A program made the translations under genes and the position numbers. Source: a virus. Taken from it: a stretch of 64,000 bases of DNA. Below, piece by piece: positions 8,813 through 17,104 of the stretch; position 1 is the first letter of the stretch; each line of letters opens with the position of its first letter. The notes under the pieces are model-generated. The model was not told the origin of the DNA and ran no database searches. It saw only the letters and a list, made by a program, of their open reading frames with translations. Location: the IMG/VR virus record IMGVR_UViG_3300032315_000747, positions 17,900 through 81,899 of that record; one strand, written 5' to 3'.

Positions 8813-10041
8813 TGCATCAATAGAAACGTATTAAGAACGTCATTACGGTTAGCAGAGTCATCTCCGTCTCCCGGTTTAACAATGACATTATACTTACCCT
8901 TTTCATTACTGACTGGTCTCTTCATCATCTCGTCATATGTCAATATCGAATCGGGCTTTACGCTATATTTAGCAGCTAGTCGAGCCTTCAGAGCATTGAT
9001 CGAAGATTGATCTTTATATACGAGCTTACCTTCCACCCGATCAAGAACGTCCTTGAATAATACTTCAGGAACAACTCGGCTATTCTTAGTTGTTGCGAAA
9101 TCGATCTGTTGTTCTTCTTTGGGCTTCGCGCCCATCGAGTAATTCATCTTGAAATTGTTGGGTGCTTTACCTTGAGCGACATTTGCTAATTTAGTATACG
9201 CATAGAAAGATACGTCAGGATACTTTTTAGCTAAGTCATACGCATACTTAAGATATTCAGGAGAGAAGAAATCACCAGCATCATGCCAACGAATGATGAG
9301 TTTAGTTTTTGTGCCTTTTTTGTTATCGATCTTTGTTAACTTTTTACTTTGTGCTTCGATCTCGTTTCCTAGCATATCCATGAATCCTTGGGGATCGTTA
9401 TACAAGAAGTTCAGTAGCTTAGATTGTTCGAGTGATGGGCTAGTCCACATGATATAACCACCCTTCATCGCATAGCAATATGTCTGACATGCACCGGCGC
9501 CCGGACAAGTATCAATGATTACGAACTCGCCGGTATCTTCATCGACTGCCAGTCCTTTCAGAGCAGGAAGACCAATATTGTAGAACGCGCTGGCGGTACC
9601 ATCACTGTGTTGCATCTTTTCGTTCTGCTTGAGAACCTTCGCCGGACGCTTGGTGATCATAGCTCTTAGCTTTTCTAGATCATATTCTTTGTTTTCTTCA
9701 TCGACGATAGGAACATTCTTATTATGAATGTATGGCATCGTGAACTTATCTTGCTTAGTCTTTTCACTCTTGCGAATCTTACCGCCTGCTTTATTGACTT
9801 TGCCTGTATCGGTACCTAAGGTTCTACTTAAATATTTAGTTAGTTCATCTTTTGGAAAAGGTCTTGCTGGCGCAGCTAATTTCGCTTCATCCACTTCTAC
9901 TTCTTGTGGTTCGACCCCTGCACCGAGAAGGAAATTCTCAAGAGACATCGCCGGCAACCCAAACCCACCCGAAACAGGTGTTTTTTGCTTGACGGGCCGA
10001 GAATTTTCACTTATGATATCTAAGATGTTACGAATATCCAT
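8809..10041 (-). CDS. GP88-like phage protein of unknown function
   Basis: A 410-residue protein. A central CPGAGACQTYCYA cluster (Cys-x5-Cys-x3-Cys), then RWHDAGDFFSPEYLKY and FYAYTKLAN, match the pattern of the GP88 family first noted in mycobacteriophages. The cysteines suggest a metal site, and the fold may be a barrel. Function is unknown. Because deazaguanine genes lie next door, a base-exchange role like DpdA is one idea, but no residue-level proof is seen. The start has AAAAGGAAAAC and a GATAAATA box upstream. Confidence 0.55.
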   Translation of the reverse strand: MDIRNILDIISENSRPVKQKTPVSGGFGLPAMSLENFLLGAGVEPQEVEVDEAKLAAPARPFPKDELTKYLSRTLGTDTGKVNKAGGKIRKSEKTKQDKFTMPYIHNKNVPIVDEENKEYDLEKLRAMITKRPAKVLKQNEKMQHSDGTASAFYNIGLPALKGLAVDEDTGEFVIIDTCPGAGACQTYCYAMKGGYIMWTSPSLEQSKLLNFLYNDPQGFMDMLGNEIEAQSKKLTKIDNKKGTKTKLIIRWHDAGDFFSPEYLKYAYDLAKKYPDVSFYAYTKLANVAQGKAPNNFKMNYSMGAKPKEEQQIDFATTKNSRVVPEVLFKDVLDRVEGKLVYKDQSSINALKARLAAKYSVKPDSILTYDEMMKRPVSNEKGKYNVIVKPGDGDDSANRNDVLNTFLLMH

Positions 10042-10064
10042 TAGTTTTCCTTTTATTATGAGAG

Positions 10065-10072
10065 TATTTATC
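10065..10072 (-). promoter_or_regulatory. Late-type box GATAAATA for the GP88-like gene
   Basis: On the minus strand this reads GATAAATACTCTC, the same 13 bases as upstream of the sod gene. The start codon at 10041 follows behind AAAAGGAAAAC. Confidence 0.6.
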
Positions 10073-10073
10073 T

Positions 10074-11099
10074 ATGAATGATGGCATCAAACGAATTGGT
10101 TTCGCATGTAAGTTTGTAGAAATCAACACTAAGGGTGAGATCGTTAGTGTCGACGGATTCAACACAGGCGGCACTACACTCGCCTGGGCAAAACGTCAGA
10201 ACAACTCACATGCTGTCGAAGAAAAGATCATGGATGTCGCAAAGCGCAACATCCTAAACACTCACGCACTCGTCAAAAAAATTGCGACTCTTCCTATCGA
10301 ACTACGCATGTTGCGCATCACCAGCGATATGTTGAGTTTCTACACACATCCCGATTATCATTATTTCTGGTCGCGACAAGATGTGCAAGACAGTCTAGCA
10401 CGTTGGATGGCTCCGATCGGTGAGACTGCTCGTAAGCACAATGTTCGTCTCTCATTTCACCCTGATCAATTTGTAGTCCTTGCTAGTGATCGTGAAGAAG
10501 TGGTAGAAAACAGTATCAGAGAATTCGAATATCACGCTGACATGGCACGTTGGATGGGCTATGGTAAAACCTTTCAGGATATGAAGATCAATGTTCATAT
10601 CAGTGGTCGTCAAGGGCCCGACGGTATCAAGAAGGTAATGTCTCGACTAAGCCCCGAGGCTCGTAATTGCATCACTATCGAGAATGACGAGATGACTTGG
10701 GGTATCGATAGCAGTCTAGAACTTGCTGATACCTGCGCTCTCGTACTGGATATCCATCATCATTGGATCCGGACCGGTGAATATATCGAAGCCACTGATG
10801 ATCGTATCAATCGTATCATTGACAGTTGGCGAGGTGTACGTCCTGTCATTCATTACAGTGTAAGTCGTGAAGATGTACTTCCCGGACATTGTAAGATGAC
10901 TTGTCCCGAATTAACTACACTACTAGAGCAAGGTCATAAGAAGCAAAAGCTACGTGCCCATAGCGAGTACTATTGGAACAAGGCTGTCAATGATTGGGCT
11001 ATGACTCACAACGAATGGTCCGACATCATGTGCGAGAGTAAAGCGAAAAACCTAGCTAGTTTCAAATTATATGATACATATATTAAGAAAGGTAATTAA
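10074..11099 (+). CDS. UV-damage endonuclease (UvdE/UvsE family)
   Basis: A 341-residue TIM-barrel nuclease. It begins IKRIGFACKF as in UvdE, then shows RMLRITSDML, RLSFHPDQFVVLAS, NVHISGRQGPDG, ITIENDEMTW and VLDIHHHW, which carry the His, Glu and Asp ligands of the metal cluster, and RPVIHYSVSRE. The family nicks DNA 5' to UV photoproducts and some other lesions. It diverges from the GP88-like gene and leads a run of genes with 1-nt overlaps. Confidence 0.9.
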   Translation: MNDGIKRIGFACKFVEINTKGEIVSVDGFNTGGTTLAWAKRQNNSHAVEEKIMDVAKRNILNTHALVKKIATLPIELRMLRITSDMLSFYTHPDYHYFWSRQDVQDSLARWMAPIGETARKHNVRLSFHPDQFVVLASDREEVVENSIREFEYHADMARWMGYGKTFQDMKINVHISGRQGPDGIKKVMSRLSPEARNCITIENDEMTWGIDSSLELADTCALVLDIHHHWIRTGEYIEATDDRINRIIDSWRGVRPVIHYSVSREDVLPGHCKMTCPELTTLLEQGHKKQKLRAHSEYYWNKAVNDWAMTHNEWSDIMCESKAKNLASFKLYDTYIKKGN

Positions 11100-11521
11100 T
11101 GTTTAAAGCAATCAAAGACTGGATCAGTCCTCCTCCCCCACCTATCCCGGTTCCTGAACCCGAAGTAAAGAAAGAGCCCAAGGCTAAGAAGCCTGAATTA
11201 ACTCCTAAGGAAAAGGCAACACTTGCAGGTGAACCCTATATCTCTATTTTGAGTGTGGAGCTCGATCCTAACGATATCAACAATGGATCATTCGACTTAG
11301 ATTGGAATGATAAGTTCGTGCTTAACCTAGTCAAGCAGGGATATAAGTTCTCACCTAAGGATACTGATTCAATGATCGTTGATCGCTGGTTCCAGACTGT
11401 ATGCAGGAATATCGCTTTAGAAGTGTATGAGCAAGAGATTGCTGATCCCGAGAAGCGAGAATCTGAAGTGCGAGTCATTCAACAGCGTGATATTGGTGGC
11501 GGATTTACTGAGGTAAGTTAA
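11099..11521 (+). CDS. Conserved-looking phage protein with proline-rich N terminus
   Basis: A 140-residue protein. Residues 8-40 are a Pro/Lys/Glu-rich linker (SPPPPPIPVPEPEVKKEPKA), followed by a compact acidic domain. No enzyme motif was recognised. Its start overlaps the stop of the upstream gene (TAATG), and it overlaps the next gene by 1 nt. It may be structural or an accessory of the upstream endonuclease. Confidence 0.6.
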   Translation: MFKAIKDWISPPPPPIPVPEPEVKKEPKAKKPELTPKEKATLAGEPYISILSVELDPNDINNGSFDLDWNDKFVLNLVKQGYKFSPKDTDSMIVDRWFQTVCRNIALEVYEQEIADPEKRESEVRVIQQRDIGGGFTEVS

Positions 11522-12099
11522 TGAAAAAAATGTTTGACCGACCAATTGAACTTGATGCTCCGGACTTCATAATTCCATTACGAAATATTCAAAGTCCCAC
11601 GGACATATATAATTTTTGCAGAACCAACAATATTTCTCATTATGGATATGGGTTTAGGTTTGCTCGTAACAGTTATTTAACGAAACAGCTTAAATTTGGA
11701 TTTAGTGCCCCAGAACCAAATGCAAAGGCTATTCAAAAAGGTGAACGGTTGGTTCGGCAAATTGCTTGGCTTCCAGGCTGGAATATTAATGTGTCAAGTT
11801 CTCATGGATTTGAATTTTGGCACGGTTGCACCTCTTTGATTAATCAAGAAATTCTCCCCAAAGATACAAATTATACTGATATTGAAATTGCAATTTGGTC
11901 GGTTGACAAACGTACTAACATCTCGGGGTACCCTTTAACTAGAAAAGAACTTGCAGCATATACTGAAAGCGAGTTGTGTGAACAGTACGTCGAACATCAC
12001 GGCTGTCTCCCGCATTTAAACATTGTAGATCCTACCCTAAATAAAACATATCGGGGATTGAGAAAAAGCACCTTTTTAGACTTGTTTGAAATCGGATAA
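11521..12099 (+). CDS. Hypothetical protein (192 aa)
   Basis: A 192-residue protein. The block HYGYGFRFARN...LKFGFSAPEP followed by ERLVRQIAWLPGW recalls GIY-YIG-like nuclease domains in outline (Y-G-F near the start, then R), but the motif is not convincing. An HNH nuclease gene follows, so a mobile or homing origin for the pair is possible. No firm family assignment. Confidence 0.5.
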   Translation: MKKMFDRPIELDAPDFIIPLRNIQSPTDIYNFCRTNNISHYGYGFRFARNSYLTKQLKFGFSAPEPNAKAIQKGERLVRQIAWLPGWNINVSSSHGFEFWHGCTSLINQEILPKDTNYTDIEIAIWSVDKRTNISGYPLTRKELAAYTESELCEQYVEHHGCLPHLNIVDPTLNKTYRGLRKSTFLDLFEIG

Positions 12100-12105
12100 A
12101 AAGAC

Positions 12106-12134
12106 TTGACATCTATCTATTAAGTGCGTGTATT
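12106..12134 (+). promoter_or_regulatory. Sigma70-type promoter before the HNH gene
   Basis: TTGACA (12106-12111), 17-nt spacer, TGTATT (12129-12134). It lies upstream of ATG 12169 and covers the earlier GTG at 12124, which therefore is not the start of the mRNA made here. Confidence 0.65.
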
Positions 12135-12168
12135 AAAAATTGAACACAGAAATGAAAGTTTAATTGAT

Positions 12169-12540
12169 ATGCAAATTCGTCCTACTTGTATTAATCACGG
12201 CTGCAATCGTCTAGTTGCTAATGACGGAAGTCGTTGGAGGCCTACCTGTTATCGATGCCATAAAGCAGGGTATGGGAAAGGTACTTTTGCTTTCGGCGTT
12301 ACCCCATTTCGAACCGGTTATTGCACTAACGCTGATAGTCATTTGGGTTTTCCGTGCGCTATTGATTACAAAAAGGCACCGTGGGTAATAGGCAAAACGC
12401 ATATTGATCATATTGACGGTAACCATTTAAATAATATTCTAGAAAACGTGGTTGAACTTTGTCCTCTCTGTCATCAATACAAAGGTATGCTTACCGGTGA
12501 CTTTAAGAATCAAGGCGTGTATCACTACAACAAAAAATAA
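12169..12540 (+). CDS. HNH endonuclease
   Basis: A 123-residue protein with zinc-knuckle cysteines (CYRCHK) and the HNH core HIDHIDGNHLNNILENVVEL followed by CPLCHQYKG: His-Asp-His, Asn, and a CxxC-H metal site. Free-standing HNH enzymes of this size are usually homing nucleases. ATG 12169 is preferred because the promoter -10 at 12129 lies after the earlier in-frame GTG. It sits between the 192-residue gene and the RNase H gene. Confidence 0.85.
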   Translation: MQIRPTCINHGCNRLVANDGSRWRPTCYRCHKAGYGKGTFAFGVTPFRTGYCTNADSHLGFPCAIDYKKAPWVIGKTHIDHIDGNHLNNILENVVELCPLCHQYKGMLTGDFKNQGVYHYNKK

Positions 12541-12543
12541 TGG

Positions 12544-12585
12544 TTGACATTCAGCCTAATCCTTGCTATAATATGCGTATAAATA
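12544..12585 (+). promoter_or_regulatory. Overlapping early and late promoters before the RNase H gene
   Basis: TTGACA (12544-12549), 17 nt, then a perfect TATAAT (12567-12572). A TATAAATA late box sits at 12578-12585, so both promoter types appear to serve the 5'-3' exonuclease gene. Confidence 0.85.
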
Positions 12586-12598
12586 GAGAAAGCCTCAT

Positions 12599-13630
12599 AT
12601 GAAATATGCACTGATCGACACGGCTAATACCTTCTTTCGCGCTAGGCACGTTGCGTCTCGTAATACCGACACGTGGGAAAAAGTAGGAATGGCGATGCAC
12701 CTTACATTATCTTCTGTCAATCAAATGGTACGTAAGTTTGGCATCGATCATGTCGTGTTCTGTCTCGAGGGTCGTTCTTGGCGTAAGGACTTCTACAAGC
12801 CATACAAGGCGAATCGAGTAAAGACTGACGCAACTGAGGCTGAGATCGAAGAGAACAAGATGTTCTGGGATACGTATGAAGAGTTTACTACGTTCATTCG
12901 TGAGCGCACAAACGCTAGCGTACTACGTCATCCTGCTGCTGAAGCAGATGACCTCATCGCACGTTTCATTGCGTTGCATCCCGAAGACGAGCATTTCATT
13001 ATCTCGTCTGACACTGACTTTGTTCAACTGATCGCACCTAACGTAAAGCAGTACAACGGTGTTGCTGGTCAGTTGATCACACTTGAGGGTTACTTCGATG
13101 ATCGTGGTAAGCCTGTCAAAGATAAGAAGACTAAGGAACCTAAATTGCTTGAGGATCCTGAATATCTTCTATTCAAGAAGATCATTCGCGGTGACGCAAC
13201 TGACAACGTGTTCTCTGCATACCCAGGTGTGCGCGAGAAGGGTTCTAAGAACACTATCGGTATTCAGGAAGCATATGCAGATCGCATTAAGCAAGGCTTC
13301 AACTGGAATAATTTTCAATTGCAACGTTGGACTGATCACGATAACGTTGAGCATCGAGTTAGAGATGATTATGCACGCAATCGTACCTTGATCGATCTAA
13401 CTGCACAACCGCAAGAAATTAAAGATGCCGTCGACCAATCAATATGTACAGGAGTAAAGACTACCCTTACTTCTCAGGTCGGTATTCATCTACTTCGTTT
13501 TTGTGCAAAATACGAACTAACAAAAATAAGTGAACAGGCCGAGACTTATTCTAAGTGGCTCAACAATGCCTATTCCGGATCTCTTATTGAGAAACAATCT
13601 CCAACAAAGGAAACACAACATGACGACTGA
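12599..13630 (+). CDS. RNase H / FEN-like 5'-3' exonuclease (T4 Rnh type)
   Basis: A 343-residue FLAP-family nuclease. The first metal aspartate is in ALIDTANTFFRARH. HVVFCLEGRSWRKDFYKPYK is the arginine/lysine-rich arch. EADDLIARF and ISSDTDFVQLI give further acidic ligands, and IIRGDATDNVFSAYPGVREKG is the helix-three-turn-helix DNA-binding site. The T4 homologue removes RNA primers and flaps at the replication fork. It ends with a 10-nt overlap into the next gene. Confidence 0.88.
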   Translation: MKYALIDTANTFFRARHVASRNTDTWEKVGMAMHLTLSSVNQMVRKFGIDHVVFCLEGRSWRKDFYKPYKANRVKTDATEAEIEENKMFWDTYEEFTTFIRERTNASVLRHPAAEADDLIARFIALHPEDEHFIISSDTDFVQLIAPNVKQYNGVAGQLITLEGYFDDRGKPVKDKKTKEPKLLEDPEYLLFKKIIRGDATDNVFSAYPGVREKGSKNTIGIQEAYADRIKQGFNWNNFQLQRWTDHDNVEHRVRDDYARNRTLIDLTAQPQEIKDAVDQSICTGVKTTLTSQVGIHLLRFCAKYELTKISEQAETYSKWLNNAYSGSLIEKQSPTKETQHDD

Positions 13631-14078
13631 TCTGGTCGCAAAAACAATCGTTAAGGACCAATTTTGGATTGTTACAGATGGTACGAAAAAGGTAGGAAAC
13701 ATCGAAGCCAATAACTCTGGTTACGGTGTTCAACTCAACGGACATTCGTTTCAGTTTGATAATGCGGTCGAGTTAAAGAAAAAGACTAAGATCCGATTCG
13801 CCCCTATCAAGTCAGATAGTACAAAGATATCTCTGCCTTACCCTGAATATCCTACTCCAGCCAATGTATATAATTCAATATTTGACATCACGCGCGGCTT
13901 GCATCTGTTTACTACATCGATGAAGAGTAAGTGTTTACATGCTGCAGGATGGTTCCTATTAGAGCAGAACGGGGTCAAGACAGTCATGTTCTGCCCGAAG
14001 TATATTTTCATTCAACGTTACCCATATGAGGGTCCGTTTAAAACGGAAACTGAAGCTATTAATAAGATAAATATCTGA
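13620..14078 (+). CDS. Hypothetical protein (152 aa)
   Basis: A 152-residue protein from ATG 13620, behind AAAGGAAAC and overlapping the exonuclease gene by 11 nt. The N-terminal half looks like beta-strands (FWIVTDGTKKVGNIEAN). FCPKYIFIQRYPYEGPF near the end resembles a conserved phage C-terminal patch. No function recognised. The overlap suggests coexpression with the RNase H-like gene. Confidence 0.65.
   Translation: MTTDLVAKTIVKDQFWIVTDGTKKVGNIEANNSGYGVQLNGHSFQFDNAVELKKKTKIRFAPIKSDSTKISLPYPEYPTPANVYNSIFDITRGLHLFTTSMKSKCLHAAGWFLLEQNGVKTVMFCPKYIFIQRYPYEGPFKTETEAINKINI
14066..14073 (+). promoter_or_regulatory. Late-type box GATAAATA, 7 nt before a start codon
   Basis: GATAAATA ends 7 nt before ATG 14081, with no Shine-Dalgarno sequence between. 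This is one of the near-leaderless arrangements. Confidence 0.6.
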
Positions 14079-14080
14079 CG

Positions 14081-14290
14081 ATGTTTCATATCCGACGATT
14101 CATAGAAAAGATGGCAGTGGTCGAATCAAAGAACACTAAAGATGTGGTTATTCCTATCGCCGAAGCACGTGGATTGCGAGATGAGCTTACTAAGCTAGTA
14201 GCAGAACTATATGAGTACAGTAAGAAACATGATGAAGATCGAAAAAATGAAGTGTTTGAGATACAAATAAGAGGGGGTTCATTTAAATGA
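14081..14290 (+). CDS. Small hypothetical protein (69 aa)
   Basis: A 69-residue, mostly helical protein. DVVIPIAEARGLRDELTKLV looks like a well-formed helix pair of a kind often seen in T4-like phages. No function recognised. The start lies directly behind a GATAAATA box. Confidence 0.6.
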   Translation: MFHIRRFIEKMAVVESKNTKDVVIPIAEARGLRDELTKLVAELYEYSKKHDEDRKNEVFEIQIRGGSFK

Positions 14291-14299
14291 ATGATCTAA

Positions 14300-14605
14300 A
14301 TGTCTAGAAATCAACCCAACATTTTGCTCGAACACGTAGATAGACAGACCTATAAATGTGATCAGATCGTAGAGGCTGCTGGAATATGGGCTGTATTTCT
14401 TGATGGTCAACCTATTAACCTCAAGTCATCACATTATCTCACTAACGATTCTGCTCCCAAATATAAAAAGACTAGTTTCTCAAATCCCGGTCATGCTAGG
14501 AATCTATGTCGCAAGTTGAATGCACAGTTTAAGACTGACAAGTTTACTGTTTGTTTTTTGAACCAAGGTAGAACGGTTTACCCAGAATCCATCACTGATG
14601 AGTAG
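14300..14605 (+). CDS. Hypothetical protein (101 aa)
   Basis: A 101-residue protein with mixed beta and helix (QIVEAAGIWAVFLDGQPINL, then a Lys-rich helix). No motif recognised. It lies in a run of small same-strand genes. Confidence 0.6.
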   Translation: MSRNQPNILLEHVDRQTYKCDQIVEAAGIWAVFLDGQPINLKSSHYLTNDSAPKYKKTSFSNPGHARNLCRKLNAQFKTDKFTVCFLNQGRTVYPESITDE

Positions 14606-14616
14606 GTAATACGATT

Positions 14617-15027
14617 GTGACCTATCCTAAGTCGAAGACAGATATAATAAAAACTATCTTAGCGTCGATAGGTGATGATCCCGATAATCCCTGGAAAAAT
14701 ATACCAGTAGACAAACTTGTGTTCTCTTGGTTTATTAGCGGACGTACTGGTTCTGGATTACGACTAACAGTAGAAGGATCTAAAGCCTTCGCTTATGCAC
14801 AGCTAGCACATTATGATTTTCCAGTCGACAACAGTGGGAAAGTTTGGACGGCGGCAGCATGGGAGAGGTATGCGGTCTTCATCAACAAGAAACTACACTG
14901 TCCATATTTTATTTCTTCTAGCATAGAACATCAACATCTACGGGTGCGGGTATATGATCATCGTATCGCGATGATGTTAGGTTTGTTTGGATCACTGACT
15001 GAATACATCGAATCTGTCATAACATAA
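14617..15027 (+). CDS. Hypothetical protein (136 aa)
   Basis: A 136-residue protein with a GTG start. RTGSGLRLTVEGSKAFAYAQ and the later YDHRIAMMLGLFGSLTEYIE look like a small alpha/beta domain. No family recognised. Confidence 0.6.
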   Translation: MTYPKSKTDIIKTILASIGDDPDNPWKNIPVDKLVFSWFISGRTGSGLRLTVEGSKAFAYAQLAHYDFPVDNSGKVWTAAAWERYAVFINKKLHCPYFISSSIEHQHLRVRVYDHRIAMMLGLFGSLTEYIESVIT

Positions 15028-15050
15028 TTAACCCGAACCAGTTTACTTAT

Positions 15051-15058
15051 ACTAAATA
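15051..15058 (+). promoter_or_regulatory. Late-type box ACTAAATA
   Basis: ACTAAATA lies 58 nt before the phasin-like gene. The leader contains a short ACAC repeat (15094-15101) and then AAAGGAATA. Confidence 0.4.
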
Positions 15059-15116
15059 GTATCGTAGACTGACACTGTAGTCGATCTACAAACACACACA
15101 CACAGAAAGGAATACT

Positions 15117-15395
15117 ATGTTTAAAACTTTAATCAACAACACCGTTGAATCGGTGCAGGCAATGCAAAAAATTGCCATTGACTCTTTTGTCAGACACGAA
15201 CCACTTGCTAATACATTCAACAAATTCGTAGATGCACAAACAGTGTATACTAAGAATTCCGTTACAGCTATGTCTGAAGCTAGTTCTTCACTTTTTCAGT
15301 TAATCACTGATAAGGATTTTTATACTGGTTTGGTTAATACTGCCCAAGAAAGCGCAAAAACTGTTTTCCCTAATAGGGAAAAGCAAAATGATTAA
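15117..15395 (+). CDS. Phasin-like helical protein
   Basis: A 92-residue, largely helical protein. NTVESVQAMQKIAIDSFVRH and KNSVTAMSEASSSLFQLI resemble the amphipathic helices of phasin-family proteins, which coat polyester granules in bacteria. In a phage its role is unknown, and the match is by pattern only. It is preceded by AAAGGAATA. Confidence 0.45.
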   Translation: MFKTLINNTVESVQAMQKIAIDSFVRHEPLANTFNKFVDAQTVYTKNSVTAMSEASSSLFQLITDKDFYTGLVNTAQESAKTVFPNREKQND

Positions 15396-15531
15396 ACAGT
15401 TTTTCAAACAGGCACTAGAGTTTTATCTCCGCGGATTGATAATCAATGGAGAGAATCAGGCTTTTATGCATCAAGCGATGTATTCACAGTCAAAGAAAAT
15501 TTTTAACCAAAAGACAGAGAAAGATAATTAA
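15388..15531 (+). CDS. Small hypothetical protein (47 aa)
   Basis: A 47-residue basic helical protein that starts 8 nt inside the end of the phasin-like gene. It begins MIKQFFKQALEFYLRGLI. The overlap suggests coupled translation. No family recognised. Confidence 0.5.
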   Translation: MIKQFFKQALEFYLRGLIINGENQAFMHQAMYSQSKKIFNQKTEKDN

Positions 15532-15533
15532 AA

Positions 15534-15638
15534 ATGACCACTTATGAAGCAACTCGGCTAGCAAGTCGTGCTGGTAGTACTGTTATGGGTGCTATATGCG
15601 TATTTATGTTATTTGTTTTTACAAGTCTCGTATATTAA
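15534..15638 (+). CDS. Small membrane protein (34 aa)
   Basis: A 34-residue protein with one hydrophobic segment (GAICVFMLFVFTSLVY) at its C terminus. It is 2 nt downstream of the preceding small gene and followed by AAGGAG for the next. Confidence 0.5.
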   Translation: MTTYEATRLASRAGSTVMGAICVFMLFVFTSLVY

Positions 15639-15650
15639 GGAGAAAATCAG

Positions 15651-15899
15651 ATGGACCTACCAGAAATAAAGTTTAACAAGACTGGATACGAGATTCGCAC
15701 TAACATTCTTGAAATGGCGAAAAATCTTGTCTCTGAAGAATACCATGCCAAATATATGGGATGGGAAATATCTCAGGAACGCGACCCGGTGACTAACCAA
15801 ATTGTTACTAAGGTCGCAGCTCCGGAATTTCCTGGACTTGACAAAGTCCTCGAGACCGCTGAAAAAATGTATGAATTCGTTAACTACAAGAAATCTTAA
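15651..15899 (+). CDS. Hypothetical protein (82 aa)
   Basis: An 82-residue protein behind AAGGAGAAAATCAG. Helical ends flank a short strand region. GYEIRTNILEMAKNLVSEEY is a pattern common in T4-like phage proteins of unknown role. No function assigned. Confidence 0.6.
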   Translation: MDLPEIKFNKTGYEIRTNILEMAKNLVSEEYHAKYMGWEISQERDPVTNQIVTKVAAPEFPGLDKVLETAEKMYEFVNYKKS

Positions 15900-15911
15900 C
15901 AGAGAATCATA

Positions 15912-16127
15912 ATGCCTTCAGAAGTTCCTAGGTATCAACCAAGAGAGACTCATCAACGTCTGCTCGATCAACAAGGAAATACTCATCTTTCACTGTTGTC
16001 GAACGAAATTGCTTGGATGCCGAACAATAATTCTAGACGCATCCGTGATACCAAAATGTTTATCTCGGGTACAATTGTAGGTATTGTCGCAATTGTCGGC
16101 AGTCTTATGTTAATGATAGCTCGATGA
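15912..16127 (+). CDS. Small protein with C-terminal membrane anchor
   Basis: A 71-residue protein with a polar N terminus and a hydrophobic tail segment (MFISGTIVGIVAIVGSLMLM), suggesting a tail-anchored inner-membrane protein. It overlaps the next start as ATGA. Confidence 0.55.
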   Translation: MPSEVPRYQPRETHQRLLDQQGNTHLSLLSNEIAWMPNNNSRRIRDTKMFISGTIVGIVAIVGSLMLMIAR

Positions 16128-16372
16128 GTGATGTTCTAGGTACTATTGCTTCTCTACTCAGTAGGGCAGAACACGCTGAACTCATGGTGATGACTGCTCA
16201 ATATCGGATCAACGAATTAGAATCTATGTTGAACGCCAATATTGAGCAGTCTAATACTAACGAGCGAGCTAAAATCGTAGATTATTTGAAATACCATGAC
16301 CCAGCAGGTTGCTGGTGGAAAGAAATCGAAGCAGGGGAACATCTGAAATTAGCCTCGAATCAGATACTTTGA
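16124..16372 (+). CDS. Hypothetical helical protein (82 aa)
   Basis: An 82-residue protein that begins with a likely coiled coil (SRAEHAELMVMTAQYRINEL). ATGA overlap links it to the membrane-anchored protein upstream, so the two may form a pair. No family recognised. Confidence 0.55.
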   Translation: MSDVLGTIASLLSRAEHAELMVMTAQYRINELESMLNANIEQSNTNERAKIVDYLKYHDPAGCWWKEIEAGEHLKLASNQIL

Positions 16373-16400
16373 TTTTTTTAGCTATTTCGGACTAAAAAGG

Positions 16401-16429
16401 TTGACATTCTAAATCTCTTTTGCTATATT
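16401..16429 (+). promoter_or_regulatory. Early promoter, TTGACA-N17-TATATT
   Basis: TTGACA (16401-16406) and TATATT (16424-16429) with TTTTGC just before the -10 and AGTTATAAG just after, as in the repeated promoter family. It serves the gene at 16460. Confidence 0.85.
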
Positions 16430-16459
16430 AAGTTATAAGCTGAGAAAAAGGAACTGAAC

Positions 16460-16747
16460 ATGTCAAATGAATTGAAGCAGTATCTTGATCGTGCTAACAC
16501 TCTGGCCAAGCTTTTTGGTGACAAAGAGTATGACCTCAACAACGTGTTTGATCGTCGTCGCCTTGCTGAGAAGCTGGATTGCGATCTTAGCCCTGAAAAC
16601 CTGTCCTGCGACGGTGAAGTGCGTGGGAAAGCACTTAAGCATAAGTACACCTTTTTGACTCGTGTGCTCAAGCAGCTTGTGGCCATTGAGGAGCATGAAC
16701 GTAAGCATTATATGCTTGCTGGCGGCCCCTTCCCTATCTCCTACTAA
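16460..16747 (+). CDS. Small hypothetical early protein (95 aa)
   Basis: A 95-residue, charged and mainly helical protein right behind an early promoter. No motif recognised. Position suggests expression soon after infection. Confidence 0.6.
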   Translation: MSNELKQYLDRANTLAKLFGDKEYDLNNVFDRRRLAEKLDCDLSPENLSCDGEVRGKALKHKYTFLTRVLKQLVAIEEHERKHYMLAGGPFPISY

Positions 16748-16775
16748 TTTATAATCCTGATCAATGGAAAATACC

Positions 16776-17033
16776 ATGTCTAAGACTCAAAAGAATTATT
16801 ATCTGATCATCCCTAATGATTGTGAGTTTATGCCCGAAAATTGGAATTGGGCAGGCGAGTATCACAAGGATGAAAAGCCTGAAGGGGGCGAAATGGTGTA
16901 TGACGTTTATACCACCCGTAAGGAAGCTCTTGCAGTAGCAGAAGAATGGGCTAGCATGTACCGCGGGGAGTCTGCTTTCCGCATTAGTTTGAAAGATGAT
17001 ACTTATAAGGAAAAGTCGGTAGCCGCCGCCTAA
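16776..17033 (+). CDS. Small hypothetical early protein (85 aa)
   Basis: An 85-residue protein. NYYLIIPNDCEFMPENWNW and VYTTRKEALAVAEEWASMYR suggest a small alpha/beta fold. An alternative start at 16764 adds four residues; 16776 is preferred for its GGAAA. It is cotranscribed with the gene upstream. Confidence 0.6.
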   Translation: MSKTQKNYYLIIPNDCEFMPENWNWAGEYHKDEKPEGGEMVYDVYTTRKEALAVAEEWASMYRGESAFRISLKDDTYKEKSVAAA

Positions 17034-17043
17034 TTAAAAAGGC

Positions 17044-17072
17044 TTGACTTTCTCACAAAGAAGCTATACATT
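17044..17072 (+). promoter_or_regulatory. Sigma70-type promoter
   Basis: TTGACT (17044-17049), 17 nt, TACATT (17067-17072). It serves the gene at 17105. Confidence 0.65.
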
Positions 17073-17104
17073 AAGATCATAGATTGAAGCAGCGGAAGCG
17101 TCAC

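Noticed and set aside
12124-12168. GTG start upstream for the HNH gene
   Set aside because: The -10 element of its promoter lies downstream of this codon, so the transcript would not include it.
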